From Uloborus plumipes (taxonomy: Eukaryota > Arthropoda > Arachnida > Araneae > Uloboridae), in the NCBI GenBank assembly GCA_038373865.1, contig JAXGGA010002350.1, positions 1-64,000 of the forward strand: a stretch of DNA of 64,000 bases, given 5' to 3'. Position 1 is the first letter of the stretch; each line of letters opens with the position of its first letter. Shown here one piece after another: positions 37,801 to 52,800 of this stretch. A program made the position numbers and the translations under genes. Below the pieces are notes generated by a model. The model worked only from the letters and a program-made list of their open reading frames with translations, did no database searches and was not told the origin of the DNA.

Positions 37801-40800
37801 GGAAAGGCGTAGCAGTGTTGATCTCTTAGTTTGTCAATCATCTGATAAACTTACAATGACCTTAGAACCATTCAGTTATAGTTGAATAGTCAGGATACAT
37901 CTCTTTTTTGCCACCCTTAGCCCCTCTTGCTCTAATTTGATAACCAATGTCATTGATTCTTTATCAGAAACTCTGAAAGACTTCCAGAAGTCTTCATTGT
38001 TTTTATGAAAGAATCAGTTGTATATAAAAAAGAAATCTGTTTGAGCAGCTTATAGCTCTGTGATAACCCAAACTTGACTTGAAACAAATTGTTATTTCCA
38101 AAGTCCCTTAACGATAAAATGTTTTCGTGCAAGTTCTATTCACTTGAAAAGTGCCTTGAAACTAAAAGAGATGTGTCAGTAAGGTGTTAGGACAACTATT
38201 TTTGACCCTGTATAGTTTGCATCATAAATAGACATAGTATGAATATACAAGCAAGAAAAATGATAATTTCATATTGCATACTGTTTCATTTTCTTTTGCA
38301 AGGTTCAAGTGTCTGGATTTGATACCCTTGTGTAATTTTTGTTTTTGAATTGCATAATAAAAGCTAATATGTTTTTTTTTTATTTGCAGAGTATGGGTCA
38401 TATTTTTATATCAACCAGACTGTGGAGGAAAATGCTACACATTGTATAGTACACAATTACATATTACACAATAAGCCAAGTATAGACAACTATGCTTGGT
38501 TAGTTATTTTATATTGCATTTTACTTTTATAGAACTAGAATTGTATGCTATTAAATTGCTGTCTTTAAATTTGTGGTTTCAAAAAATTGTGTTGCAATGT
38601 ATTGATCCCTCACCTATTGCTGTTTCAACTTTCCACGTCTTCTCTCTGTTCTGGTTTTCCAAACACTCATTTACCTTTTCATGGCTGATATTAACTTTTT
38701 TCCTCTCCAAATAATAAAATGTTTGAAATGTGGTATTATAAGTGTAATGGTTACCCAGAAGGCTCAATTCTGGTAAACAAATGTACTTAAAATATCATAA
38801 ACAATTTTTTCTGTTTTATTTATGACTACCGTACATACTTGTGGTTCAGTCAACCCCCCCCCCTCTTTTTAGGGAAAAATTAGAAAGCCTGCATATTAGT
38901 TCAGGAAGGTTTTCTCGCAGTTTTTGGAAAGAAGGGAAACGAACATTCTTCCAAAATGCACTTTTTATACTTTTTTACCAAAAGGATCTATTTCTGTGAT
39001 TGCTATTTTGGTAGAAATTTCATTTCTGTATTTGTTAATTTGTTAATTGCTGTTTTTATTTTGAATATATATATAATATCAGTACAATTTTGTGCTTGCC
39101 ATGTTTTTAAATAAACATATATTTCCACAAGATCAACTATCGTGAAAATTTTTCAAATCGGGCATTTCCCACATTTTTTGAATAGTTGGTCTTGTACTGT
39201 AATTATTTAGTCTTTATTTTACATTTTAACAACAGAAAATTATCTCAGAATGTTTTAGTATGCACTTTTTTAGTGATTGTTCAAAAGGATTAGACCAAAT
39301 ATTAGAAAAATGTTCACATATTCAAGTTGTTTTCTGAGAATTGTTCAAAGAAAATTTCTGGAAATTTGGCCTTGCTTACAAGTTGACCCTCCAACTAGCT
39401 AATCACTGTTCTTGTTCTCAGAATCAATCAAATGTTAGTTAATACCAACAGAATCTGACTTGCTAAGAGCACGAAAACGTCCATATTGTGCTTTTTTCTG
39501 TCAAAAGAGGACTTGTTTTTGTAATTGAATTACAGTTATTGCCACTTTTATTTTTATTGAAAATATTTGAATTTTGTTTTTTTTTTTTTAAATTTAGCAT
39601 TAAATTCACTTTAAATCATGCATACAAGCTTGTATTTTTTGAAGCATAACCTATTCTATGAGCATACAAAGTTTTAAAATTTCTGAAAGTGTCCAGTTTT
39701 ATTCATCATTTTGTTTGTGTATGATAGTCCTAGTAACATGCCATTCATGAAAGTATTTAAATCGGTTACTGAGTGTTTTTTTTTTTTTTTGTCAAGATAC
39801 TCACAAGTAGCATTACATATGTATGAATTAAATATCATAATTATGTTAATAAAGTAACAACAAAAAATGTAGATGAGATGGTATTGGTATCACCTATCTC
39901 AAACAGACATCTCTCAACTTCACAACATATTAACTGTGCAATAATAATGCAATGGAGGTAAATGCATTTTTAACTTAGTTTGATAAAGTTATTGCTGTCC
40001 ATGTTAATCAAATCTCATTTTTTGCCACATCGTTTTGTATGTCCATCTAAGTTTTGTGTATTAACTGATCCAAATGCAAAAATAGTTAGGGTAAAATTAA
40101 AACAGGGAACATTGACATTTCATTCTACTGGGCTTCTTAGATTCAATTGCTGAAATTTTTTCTATTGTCCGTATACATAATTTCATGTTTAAAATGCAGT
40201 GCATTACTTTATTAAGTGTAATTATAGTCTTCTTTATGATATTTCATAAGAATGCAAGTTAGTAACAAATGTATTTGAAGTTCTTTTAGTGAACTGTAAG
40301 TTTTTCTAAATTTGACTTTAAATTTTGGAAAGGCTTCTAAGTTTTATATTAAATTTTTTGCTTTTCAAGCTGTTCAAATTTTACCTAGTCAAGTGCTTCC
40401 TAAAGTTGAAAAAAGTAAAAGGACAGTGAGTTCTATTCCTGCAGTATCAGCAATTGAAAGTGTTTCACAAGTTAATGGGTTACTAATAGTGCTGCAACAT
40501 TGATGTCGATGTTTTGGAAACATCGATGTTTTTGCCATCAATGTTTGAGAGTCGATGTTTTTCCAATATCAATGTTTTGGGTTTGATGTTTTTTTTATAT
40601 CGATGTTTTATAATCCAGCAAAGAAAGCTTGATAAAAATGTGCGGTAAGCAGACATATTAAGAAATTTTCATTTTTAATTAGAAGTTTCAGTATAATTAT
40701 CATAAGAAAACATTTTCTATGATTATTATCGACATTTTTATCTCGATTTTTCTGAAACATCTCTAGTTTGCTTTCGCCGTTTATTCTTTTTTTTAAAAAA

Positions 40801-43800
40801 AATATTATTTTTTTTAGGTCAATGTTTAATATTTCCCCCCCAAAAAACATAGCAATATGCGTTCAAAAGTTACATCGTTATTCTCAGCTGTTACTCTATC
40901 AATCTCCTTAGAAGACGTTTTTGATAGTTACCATGGATGTTTTACAGTTGATGTGTTTTAAATGATCCATGTTTCGTGTTCAATGTTTTCTCATTTGATG
41001 TCTGTTTTACATTTCAGCAAGAAGCAATAAAAATATGCAAGAAAACAGATTAAACTTAAACAGTTGCAATATCTATCGTATTGAAATAAAGGTGTTCTTT
41101 TTAAAATTACTAATGATGATTTACGAGCAATAATTTTTAAACATTGTTGTTTTGCGTTTGAAATTTTTTTGATAATGATGTTTTACATTTAAGAAAAAAA
41201 CTTCATAAAAATATGTATAGTAAATAAAAGTTATACAGATAATCAACAGTTAAAGTATCTGTCTCACTAAAAAAAGTTTTCTATAATTGACATCCTCATG
41301 TTTTGCCTTCGATGTCACACCCCTAGTTACTAGACAGTTGTTTATGGCCATAGTGATTAAATGTTTACTTGCTCTTGCCCCAATTGTTTAAGAATAGGGA
41401 TACTATAACAGCACTTTTATTTGCTGAAATAAAGTTAGTGATTTTGTGAACTGAACACATCTGCATGTTGCAAATTTTATTTTGCAAATTTTATATGAAC
41501 CGAATTGTAAGTTGAAAAATTACCACAAAAAATACTTTGTGAGGCTTAAGTTTTTGTGATTGTGACATTCTTGAAAAATAAGTACTTTTCCAGTAACACA
41601 TTATAATCTCAATATTCAGCTAAGCACGTATCTAAATATGTACAATTTACTTCCGTTAAGATATTTTGTTGCTATTTTTTTGTAGCAGATGAATGCAATG
41701 CAAAAGTACTTGATTCACATTATTGCTAATTATTCTTTATGCAATTTAATTTCAGGATGCTGGGAAGTTTCTCTATGATTTTTATGATGAGCTGCATCAT
41801 ATTTTTATTTTACTGGATTCATGTCAAGGTATTTTTTATTTGCTTTCTGTCACAATTGCTTTATTTCAAATTTCTATTACACATTGTTAAAAATTATGTC
41901 TTCGTATTTAGCAAGAAGCCTCGAAAGCTGAAACTTCAACAGTTGATATGAAATTAGCTCAGAATGATGTGACACCTGATAAACAGTCTGCAGAAATCTC
42001 GGAGATGAAAGATAAAAATTATTTTTCACGGTATGTATATCAGAAAGAAATTCAGCAAAATCACTCTTACGTACATAGGAAAACAATATACATTTTATAA
42101 TATTTTTATTTATAAAATTTACACACCTAGAAGAAATTGTCAAAATGAAACAAATATTGATGTAACAAAGTGATCACAAAATGCAAACAAATTGATCATT
42201 AATTATAGGAGAATCCCAAATAAATTGAAGTTTTAGGACCTTGATCAACCACTTCTTGCATGAATGCACTAGGCTGTAGAGTCAAGGATTGTGTACAGTG
42301 TCCTACATCCTCTTAATCCAGGTTTACTTTTTACCATAAATCACAGCCTTCTAAATAATCCAGCTGATAGACAGTATTACTTGCACTTTTGCTTTTAGGC
42401 TGCGGATCAAGAAAAAAAAAAAAAAAAACCACAGAACTGAAAACATATATCGAAGGTCAATAATCTGTATAACCTCATTGGAAAATATAACACTCTAACT
42501 GCCATCTAGTGTCATTTAAAAATCAAGTAAATCTTTCCAAACTAAGATCATGCCGGCCCGGGCCTCATGGCGCTGGAATGGTTTATAATGTGTCTGATAC
42601 CGTGTGCTGTGGAGGGAGAATCGAGCTATCACGCAGATGTGTTCATTGTCCCGAACAGGCTGGTTAACAAATGCATTGAAAATATTTTTTAGTATGCTGC
42701 ACCTTGTATTGGTTTTCTGAACAGCGGGATTAAAATCTTTGACCATATTAAAGTTCTGACAATCAGTTGGGTTATGAAATGTAGTCACTTTTTCAGGCTT
42801 AAAACTTATATTGTATAAGGTCTTTACTCTTTAAGGTGTAACACATTTTGCAAAAAGCTTGCCTGCACCTTTAGATTCTCCAAGCTTCAATGGGAAAGAT
42901 TTTTGGAGTCCTTTAGATTTTCTCTCGCTGCCCTGTAGCTTTCTTTTAGACAGTATTTTTTTACGGGCCAGAATCCAGTGTAAAAAAATACATTTATGAA
43001 AGGTACTTTTAAAGCTGTGATAGTTATTTTTTTATTATTATTTTAATGAACAAAAAGTTAAAATAATCCAAGTGGTATTGTTTCATGCTCCTCTTAAAAT
43101 ACTAATCCCTTCCAATTATAAACTTTGAAGGGTAGTCTCCCCTTCACTCAACAATCTTAATTTGGTGCATGGAAGTGTAAGATATTGTAAATTGAAAAAA
43201 AAAAAAGAAAAAAAAAACAGAATGTTCACTAGTAATAAGAAACAGCTGTAGTTTAACCCAACTGACGGTTCTGGACGTCTTATCACATCCATTTAACATG
43301 TAATTCTGGAACTGCCGGACCGCCGGGGGGGGGGGGGGGGGGATATAGTACGTGTTGATTTAAAAAAAAAAAGTCATGTATCAACACTATGATTCAAAAA
43401 TGCTGGTTAGCCATCTCAGTTAATGTAGAAAAAAATAATTCTTTCTCAATTGTTTGGCTTTTAGTGTAGGGGTCTCCAAACTATAGCCCACAAGCATCTA
43501 AAATCCGACTTGCAACTGCAGGCCAGATTTTAAATGCATAAATCAGACAAGTCATAAATACTAGGTATGTTTAACTCTATTGGAAAAACTTCTTGTGTAT
43601 TCATACTTTGAGCGTTTTGAATTGCACATATTAGGATAAATTCAGTATCAATCTTTAAAATCTTCAATGGCATCAAATAGATCAGCTCTTGTGTTTAATC
43701 TTAACCCATTAATGCCTGACTATTTTTTTTTCAAAGATATTTTGTATACTGGTTACAAACAGTGTTTAATAGACAGGAAAAATAATAAAAAAAATATTAT

Positions 43801-46800
43801 GTAAAAAATAATTTTTTTATTAAGGAAAGAAAAAGCGTCCCTTAAAAGTTACAGTAGACCCCAGTGGGTACATACTTTATTTACTAAAATTTTTTTCTGC
43901 CTGCGATATAATATTTAAAAAGACATTTTATAAGAAAAAATAAAATCAGCAATTAACATAAACTGGAAAGCTGGGAATAACTTTGAAAACTTAGCTTTTT
44001 TTCTTGAGATTGTGAACGATGTGATTTTTGATAAAGATCATATTAAAACTGCTACAGAACATACTATACAATGGTTATGTGCTGCAATCTGTTAATAACG
44101 AATTGAAACAATACCAAGGTACTAATTGAACACTATTATTTGGCTGAAATGTTCATTTGGGGGAAATTCAAACCCTTTTTTAGACCGTCCCTACAAAGGG
44201 ACGCTAGGCATTAATGGGTTAATCTAACATTAAAAAATTCCTTAATCTTTCGCGGGGTTTTTTCATTGGATATTACACACAGTAAGACTTCCAATATTTT
44301 TTTTTAAATAAAAAAAATAAAAATTTAATAAAAATAAACCAGATGGGTTTTGGAATTAGAGGGGAAAATATATTAGAGAATGTTGATAAGTCAATAATCA
44401 AATTATTTAATAAGTTTAAATAAAATGTTTGTCACAGGTAATGAATGGAAGTTTTTCACGAATAGTAACTGATAATGATTAGACAGAAATTTTTACTGTT
44501 ATGGAATCGGTTGCAACTGAAATATTTAGAAATGTTTAAGTAACTTTGACTATTTTACATCTTCAACCAATTGATTTATGAGGTTAAGTTCTGATGCTGA
44601 AAGAAAAATTGACATCCAACAGATGAAAACTGAAGATTTGATAAAAACTTTGAAACTTGTTTTTAAATTTTAAAAATGCTGCTACCCTTAATTAAAATGT
44701 AGTTATAACATATTTTAATTACCTCCAATGCAAAAAAATATGCCTGCGATTCTGAACTATAATATTTATAATGACAGGTTATATATTTATATATATAACC
44801 TGTATACTATAATATTTATACTATAATATTTATAATGACCAGGAAAACCAGGAATTGTGTATTAAAGTGAAAATGACCAAACATGATCAGGGAAACTCGG
44901 GGAATATCAAAAATGACTTCAATTTTGGGAAATGTCAGGGATTTTTTTTTACCCAAATGTGAAGAGGGAATATTAACCCTTAACTTCCCACTGTTGCATT
45001 TCTGCAACATATGATTTATTTTAATTTAAAAGACTCATTTTTTTTAAATTACATACAAATCAGTTATCTGATAAAAAACGAAATACATGCCACGAAATAC
45101 ATGCTAATTTTGTCACTAGTTGACAGCACATTTTTATCAGTAATCACAATAATTATAAAAATATCTGATGCTTCAGAACTGTGTCTTTACTATAAAAAGA
45201 ATACGTTATATTTTATGCTTCCTTTTATTTATTGAAGATATAAATTACCAGGTAAGAAATTTGAACATTTTATGTTCATTTAAAATTAATTTTAATTTTC
45301 GATTGGAAAACGTTTTTAAGAAATTTGATGGAACTTATACCTTGCCGCAAACAAAAAAATGACTGAAATTCAATTTAAAACTGCTTTTTTTTTTTTTTTT
45401 CAATATTTTTTATCTTTATTATTACTTGAGAACTAACTGATATAATGTTTTTTTGACATTTAAAAAATTGCGAAGTTAAGGGTTAAGTCCATTTTTCAAA
45501 GTTTAACTTTCATTCATGGGCACAGCCAAGACTCACATTGGGGGGGGGGGGGGAGTCAAGCAGGGGTATCCCAATTGGAGGTTACAAGAGGTCATTGTGA
45601 CTTCTCAAAAAGTTCCAATTTTCCCAGGAATGCTGATGCAGATATTTTTTATTCAGTTGTTTTGAAGTTACATTTTACGTGTTTATTATGCTTTATATGC
45701 GGGTATTCCACTTTAAGTGCATTGTAAATCCGATATTTGAAAACAGGTCCGTCATTTCAAAGTTATATACATTCAAAGCATACTTTTTTGCAAAAACAAC
45801 AAAAACTATTCATGAAAAGAGCACAATCAAAAAGAAACCTATTTTGATAGAAAAAAATCTGTCCTTTTTAATGGTACTGACGAAAAGAAGATTGAAAGTG
45901 GCAAACTTCATCTATAATGAGTTGAAAAATGGCTATTTATCCCATGCTTTTGCGTAATTTTTTTAAGATTTTATGTCACCTTAAAGGGAGAAAATTTTCC
46001 ACTGTGCTTTCTCAACAGGTTGCATGTGTGCTACACAAAAGCTAATGAGCTCAAATTCACAAAAATGCTTGATCGTAATGCACTTTAAACTTTTAACATT
46101 TTGTGATAAACTTTTTTGCAACATAAGCCGAAAAATTGCAATTCATTTCACAAAGCAGACCTGCCATTTTGGAGCCCTTTTTTAGGGATCCTAGATGTTC
46201 AGGAATTGGATCTTGGTAGCTGAAAATTTGCATATGTTAATTTCAAAGCCATGTTTTCACCCCCATAAAATTTCATTCAAATCGCAAGTGGTCGGAGTCA
46301 ACATGTTTTTCAGCGACTTCAACTCCTTTGGTCCAAAATCAGTCCGACTCCGACTCCACAGCCCTGGTATATTTAATTAAAGCAACACGAAAGTGTAATG
46401 AGTAAAAACAAAACAAATAAGTAAAAGAATGAAGTACGAAAAAAAAATCCTCTCAGTTGATATAAATCAGTGGTTCGCAATGGGGGCGGTACCACCTCCC
46501 TGTGGGCGGTGGGAACCCAGGTAGCACAAAAAACGTTTAAACGCTTTATAAACGTTTTTAATCCGTTGTCACAACGTTAATAACCATTTTACAACCTTTA
46601 AAAAACGAAGTGTGCTACTTGGGAAGATGCTGAGGGCTGTGAACATGTTTTGGGCAGTAGGGGTGCAGTGGGTATATTTTGAGCGATAAGGGGGCGGTGG
46701 GAAAATTCGGGGATCAGAGGACAATAAATGTATTATAATTTATTTTCATTTTAAAAATAAAAATTAAATTTTGCATTAAATCAAGAATCCAACTTGAATT

Positions 46801-49800
46801 ATTTGTGCCTACAATAAAATGAACTTATGCGCTCTGGAATCTTTAAACTTAATTTCCTTACGTCTTCGGAGGTGATTATTTATTAAAATTGTTTAGCTTT
46901 TTTACTTATCTTTTTTTCCTTTTCTCTCGATTCTTTTCTTTTTTTTCCAGCGATTTGACTTTTTAGTGACCTTTTGCCTCCGATAATCTTGAGAGAGAAT
47001 GTTATAACTTGACTATGGGGAGATGGCGCATAACCTTGAAGCGGAAACGAACCTCTTTCATTTTGAAATAGGAAGAATCAGCGTCAAAAGTTAATTTTAC
47101 CAACTTGTACATTAAAATTTTTACTTCCTGCATGATCTCTCTGATGATACCTATTACTATTTTGTAATACTTCCTTCAAAAATTAAAAAAAGTGGTCCTT
47201 TTCCAGTTCAAGGCCATTTCTCCGCTGTCCAGCTTTACCTATTGAAAAACCGTTGCAATAAATTGCAGTTGTAATCAGGGTTGCATGGTTTTATCTAATA
47301 TTAGCCAATTTGGTTAATTTTGATCACACATAGCTAGATAAAATTCAAAAGCATTAGCCACACCATCGTTTGGTTATTTTTAGCCAAACTTTTGATTAAT
47401 TTTTTTTTACCATAGCAATGTAATTTTTAATAGCTGTAAAAAATAAATTTAATCACGCATTTTTTAAAAAGTAATTATCATACATGTAAAAATACCGTCC
47501 TGCCTCTGCAGGTGAACATGGTCCAATTAAGTTCTCAAGTTTCAGTCACCTATTTTGATTGTTTCTAAACGAAACTTGTTTTTGTACTGACGACAATTTC
47601 CCGCTTAGGATACCAGATTCCAATGTCTATTGCCGCTATTTAATGGAGGATTCAAAGTACTGCGAAAAAGATTCACAATTGCATTCGAGTGTCTCCTACA
47701 TATAGCGTTAGAACATTAAACGTCATCGATTTTGTTTTTTGTTTTTTTACTTTCTTAATTTTCTTTCACCATGTTCTCATAATTTAGCTTAGTACCTATG
47801 AGAAAATAAGTCTACCCTAAAGATATACAAAATATCTCGATGGGCCATTGCATTTGTGCAATTTGGCTATTTTCCTCTTACTTTATATACTTTACTTTCC
47901 TCTGTTTGGTTATTTTCCTAAATTTTAACCTGGCAATTGTATTTGCAATGCTTAGAGTGCCTGCTCAGTTTGACTATTTTGCTTGACCTCTTTTAACTTT
48001 GGCTTTACTCACATTAATTTACTTTTAATTCATTAATTTACTTTTACGATTTACTTTTAGTGAAATCTACTTCAAATCTGCTCATATTTTTGCTAATATC
48101 TTCGGTCTTTGCACAAAAACTTCTCTGATCGTTTTGAGAACACTTAAGTCTGTGAACGTACCTCAATGGGTCATGAACCCTTTTAAAAATATTGAGACAG
48201 CAGGTGTTCAGTATCAGTAAAAATTGATGGAACTTTCAACCACTGAAACTTGAAAAGCTGATTTCTAGAATGTCGATAATCTATAATTTTCAAAGAATAA
48301 AAGTATTGAATTAAATGACTACTTATAATTGAAAAATAAATTTAAATTAAGAACACAACTAAATTAAAGTGCTCACCACAGCTTCCCCCTATTTTTTCAA
48401 AAGTAATTTTCATGTCTCATGTGTTAATGTAGTTTCATTCACAAAAATATGAAAATTGGTTCGAAGAAATTTGATAAAGTTTTGAAATTATTTTGTGAAA
48501 ATTGAAAAAATGGAGAAAAACAAATCTTCTCTCAGAAATAAACAAGTAACTATTTCTGAAATCGGATTTGTAAAAGAAAGAGAAAAAAAAGTGATGGTTA
48601 AATTGGCGGTGTAAAAAATATTTATCCTGATCATTAATCGGCCCTGCCGGTTAATCGGCGATTAATCGGTAATCGGCCAATTTGCTTATCCGTGCATCCC
48701 TAGTACTGATATTATTAATTTCATTTTTATGTACAGTATCATTTTCTTGACTCTGTTAAGACTAATTTATGAGAAAAAATTATTTGAAAGAATACTAATT
48801 TATTTCTTCTTATAGCTTTCACGAGGATTTTGAATTACTTTCTGTATTGGGTAAAGGAGGATTTGGTGTTGTTATGGAAGTTAAAAACAAAATTGACGAT
48901 TGTCATTACGCTGTTAAAAGAATAGGTGTCCCAGATTTAATGAAAAAGTAAGAAAATTTTAGCATCAAAAAAGCATTGAGGTAATTTAAATGGATAATTT
49001 ACTCCTACCATGCATTTATTTGATGACATATGACAATGTAGGACCAATTTTATAGTTGTATCTGTAATTATACTTTATATTTAATGTTTATGTATACATT
49101 TCATTTATCAAGGGAAAAATACACTTAAGAAAAGTAATAGCCTCTTATTTTACTGTATTGTATGTTTCAAAGTTGTTCATGCACAAATTAACATGCATGT
49201 TGTAAAAACAGTATGCAAATATAGTGCAATAAGTATGCAGTTAATACACTGGTTATCAAAAATTAAGGAAAAATCACAAAAATGACGATTACTCAAGAAG
49301 TTACTTGTAGATTTTTATGAAACTTGGCCACATTGTACAACATATAGTAAGGTATAAAATAACATAAAAAGAAATTACCAGACAATTATGGTATTATAAA
49401 AAATAATGCACTTACAAAATGAACAAATTGAGGTGGCAGTTTGATATTGGGGAAGTACCTTCAATATGGTATATGATCCCCTCTAACAGCAATACAGCAC
49501 GAGCAGCGACGCGTGATGCTGTCAATTATTCGGTCTGTCAACTCTACAGGAAGCAAGAGCCACTGATCCTGCAAAGCAGTAGCATGCGTGGCAAGGGTTT
49601 GAGGGGGTGGGTTGAGGGCAGCAATACGTCTCCCTAAAGCGTCCCAAATGTGCTCGATAGGATTCAAGTCCGGGGAACCAGCTGGCCACTCCATGCGCAG
49701 AAGTTTAGCGTGTTCCAGATAATCGTCTATGATGTGAGCTCGGTGCGGTCTTGCGTTATCGTCCTGTAGCAGGAATGCATCACCTATTGCCCCAGCGTAT

Positions 49801-52800
49801 GGGCAAACATAAGTATCAAGGATGTCATCCCTATCAATTTCAGTATTTACGGATCCCCTGGGAAAGACATGGGGGGTCTCTGCGTCCAAGCAAAGAGATG
49901 TCACCCCAAACACAGACACTGCCTCTTCCGTATGCATCTCTTTCACGAATGTTTGACGGATGATAACGGGTTCCAGGTTCCCTCCATATCAAATGACGCC
50001 TACTATCACTTTCTAGACTAAATCTAGACTCATCCGTAAAGAGTAAAACCCTCCATTGGTCATGCGTCCATTGAACATGTTGTCGTGCCTACTGCAAACG
50101 GTCCCTCCTATGGCGTGATGACAACGGTACACAAATAACTGGTCGTCTCGCAAACAGACCACCTTCGTGAAGCCTTCTATGCACGGCTGCAGCCAGGGAG
50201 GATCTGAGACGAGTCGGAGTAGCAGATCTACTCCTGCGTGCATATAACCTCAAATATCGGTCGTCAGCGCCCATCGTAGCTATTGGCCGTCCTTGACTGT
50301 ACCTCCTGGATGCCGAACCTGAGGTTAAAAATTGGCTTCAAAGTCTATGAACCACAGAAGGACTCACATTTAGCCACCTAGCCACTTCTGTTTGACTTTG
50401 TCCTGAATCTAGTCTCCCAATGGCCCCCCATCTTAGTTCTGCAGTTAAATGATGCCCAGAAGTCATAGCTACAAGTTGACTATCTCAGATTTATTTTGGT
50501 AGCATTACAGCGAGATTTATAGGCTAGCTCTCAAACGTGGTTTTTTAAGCTCCTCGAAGATGACGTACTCCGATTGCAGCGCCACTAATTTGCATAACAT
50601 AGTTTTACTCAGCAACTCTTACTTAGCAACATATCCAAATTTTGTATGGTTTGGATTATTTTTCAGGGAGTTATCGCGATTTTTGTAATTTTTCCTTAAT
50701 TTATGATAACCAGTGTAGTATGCAAATTCAATATGAGAATTGCATACTGGTGTTTCAGAATTATAAGCAACATGTCCTTCAGCACACAAACATGTAACTA
50801 CATGTCAAAAATATTCAAATGTGACTGAACTTTATTTAATCTCACTGATGAAGGGATGGAGCAATTTGCCTCTTCATAACAATTGAGTGCTTTTCATTTT
50901 ACCTCTTTATACAATGAAATTCATTATAAATTTTCCTGCATTCTATTATCAGTGAAATGTAATTATTTATTAAGCAGCACAAAGCATCTTACTGTCATTT
51001 TCATAATTGTTTTATAATGTAATTATTTAACGTTGTTTCTTGCAATTTTAATGACATATGTTTTTTACACATTTTTAAAAAATTTTAATTTGATTATTTT
51101 ACCTTTTTTGTTTCATTTTTTCAGCTTGCTATGCATTATACCTCAACACTAGGGTGATTCAAAAAAAAATTTTTTTGAATTTCTCTGGTCTTACCCCGCA
51201 GTTTTTTTACACTATTCATGAATGTGATGTATGGGTCATTCCATTTTAAATCAACAAATGGGGTGCGCATCACCATTTTTGATTTTGATGAAAATTTGCA
51301 TGTGTATTCCTTTTACTTCCCAGAGCTCAAAATAGTGTTCGTTTTATTTTTAAAAAAATTACCCTTTGATATATAGGCCATTTTTGTTGTTGGCAACAGC
51401 GAAAATCGGGCGTTTTGATGCTTTGTCTTATGAACTATAACTTTTTTTCTATCAAAGATTTTGAGCTCAAACATAGCTCATTGGAAAGCTAAGAAAAAGA
51501 TCTTTTTATATATGCTATCAATAAATTTCAGATTTTAAAAAAATATGTATTTTTTCAAGGTCAAAGTTTACGACAAAAATGATATTTTTTACTACTTTCG
51601 AACATTAAAAAACCCATGAAGGAATCAAAGTAACAAGCCGATTTTTTCATCATATATTCATAGTCATGGTTACTTACTGTATAAAAAAAATTGGCTTGTT
51701 ACTCCACCCCCTTTATGAGATATGCCCCCCTAAAGTTGTAAATTTTTTAAAAAATCCCATTTTCAACGCTAAAAAAATGCATGTGGGGGGCAAGATAAAA
51801 AAATTTTTATATATGGTATTTTAAGTACTTTTTACCAGCTTTCTAACAAAACAAAAGTTGCTGTGTTATTCAAAGGCGTTTGGCAGATATAAGGGACTGA
51901 ACTTTCAAAAAATTGCACAAAAACAACACGATTATTTTCATTTTTTAAAATCTTTTTTTTTATTTAAATGTAATTATATACCTTATTCTTTGCCTTAAAT
52001 GCTAAAAAAAGACTAAGAAGAGCAATGAAGAAACATATTTAAAGTTTAATAAGATAATTTAATATTTTTAGCACCTGGGAATATAGAATACCACTAAACT
52101 TGTCTGATTTTTAAACATCTGATTGCTACCCACAACAGGACTGAGCATTTCTCAACTTGTCCAGGTTTTTTCATACCATGTGGTCATCCTTGTTCTGGCT
52201 TGCTCTCACATGTGTATCTTAGTTGTCTCTCAAATTCTGAAAGAAGTAGGTTGTTGAGCTAGTGTTTCTGCTGTAAAATCTTGTGAAGCTGATGTGATTT
52301 CTTTTCATTTCAAGTTCATTCATATTCACAGAATGTTTTGTTAAAGGTAAAAGAAGAAATTCTTTAGAATCCTTAAATATAAATTTAAATTTGTCTTTCT
52401 ACATGTAAACTGTGAATAAGTTATGGATAACCCTAAATGCTCCATAGGAGTTTTTGAGAATGATGATTGTAATATTTTAAGTTACAGTAGGCAGTCTACT
52501 GTAAATAGTATTTCTGAGTACAGTGATGATGATAAAACTTTACTGCACCTGAGAACTAGGTGTAAAACTATTGAAACTGTTTGTACCTACCAGCTAGAAG
52601 TTCCATAAAGGTGGCAAAACTTGGCAAGAAATTTTTTTGCATGGTAGGTACAAACAGTTTCAATAGTTTTACACCCAGTACTCAGGTGCAGTAAAGTTTT
52701 ATCATCATCACTGTACTCAGAAATACTATTTACAGTAGACTGCCTACTGTAACTTAAAATATCACAATCATCATTCTCAAAAACTCCTATGGAGCATTTA

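Larger units (their letters stand above)
38499..41755. other. EIF2AK3: PERK intron 9 (3.3 kb)
   Basis: Contains a candidate extra exon (40370-40478) immediately followed by a hAT-like element (40487-41325). The rest is AT-rich with poly-T and poly-C runs (38857, 39777) and no recognised feature. Confidence 0.65.
42031..48815. other. EIF2AK3: PERK intron 11 (6.8 kb)
   Basis: Holds two TTAA-flanked MITEs (43705-44218 and 44977-45482), a 108-bp MITE (46516-46623), hAT-type tips at about 43464 (AGGGGTCTCCAAAC) and 46467 (CAGTGGTTCGCAATGG), a GGAGTCGGAGTCGG-type tip read in reverse at 46340-46370, and a right tip TGCATCCCTA at 48693-48702 preceded by AATCGG repeats. The long poly-G runs (43326, 45541) are simple repeats. 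A 90-codon GC-rich frame on the - strand (42788-42516) has no recognised domain. The rest is AT-rich. Confidence 0.6.

Noticed and set aside
42516..42788. 90-codon frame on the - strand in intron 11
   Set aside because: No recognisable motif, and no neighbouring exon or transposon ends that would explain it. It might be a SINE-like sequence, but I could not identify RNA polymerase III boxes.
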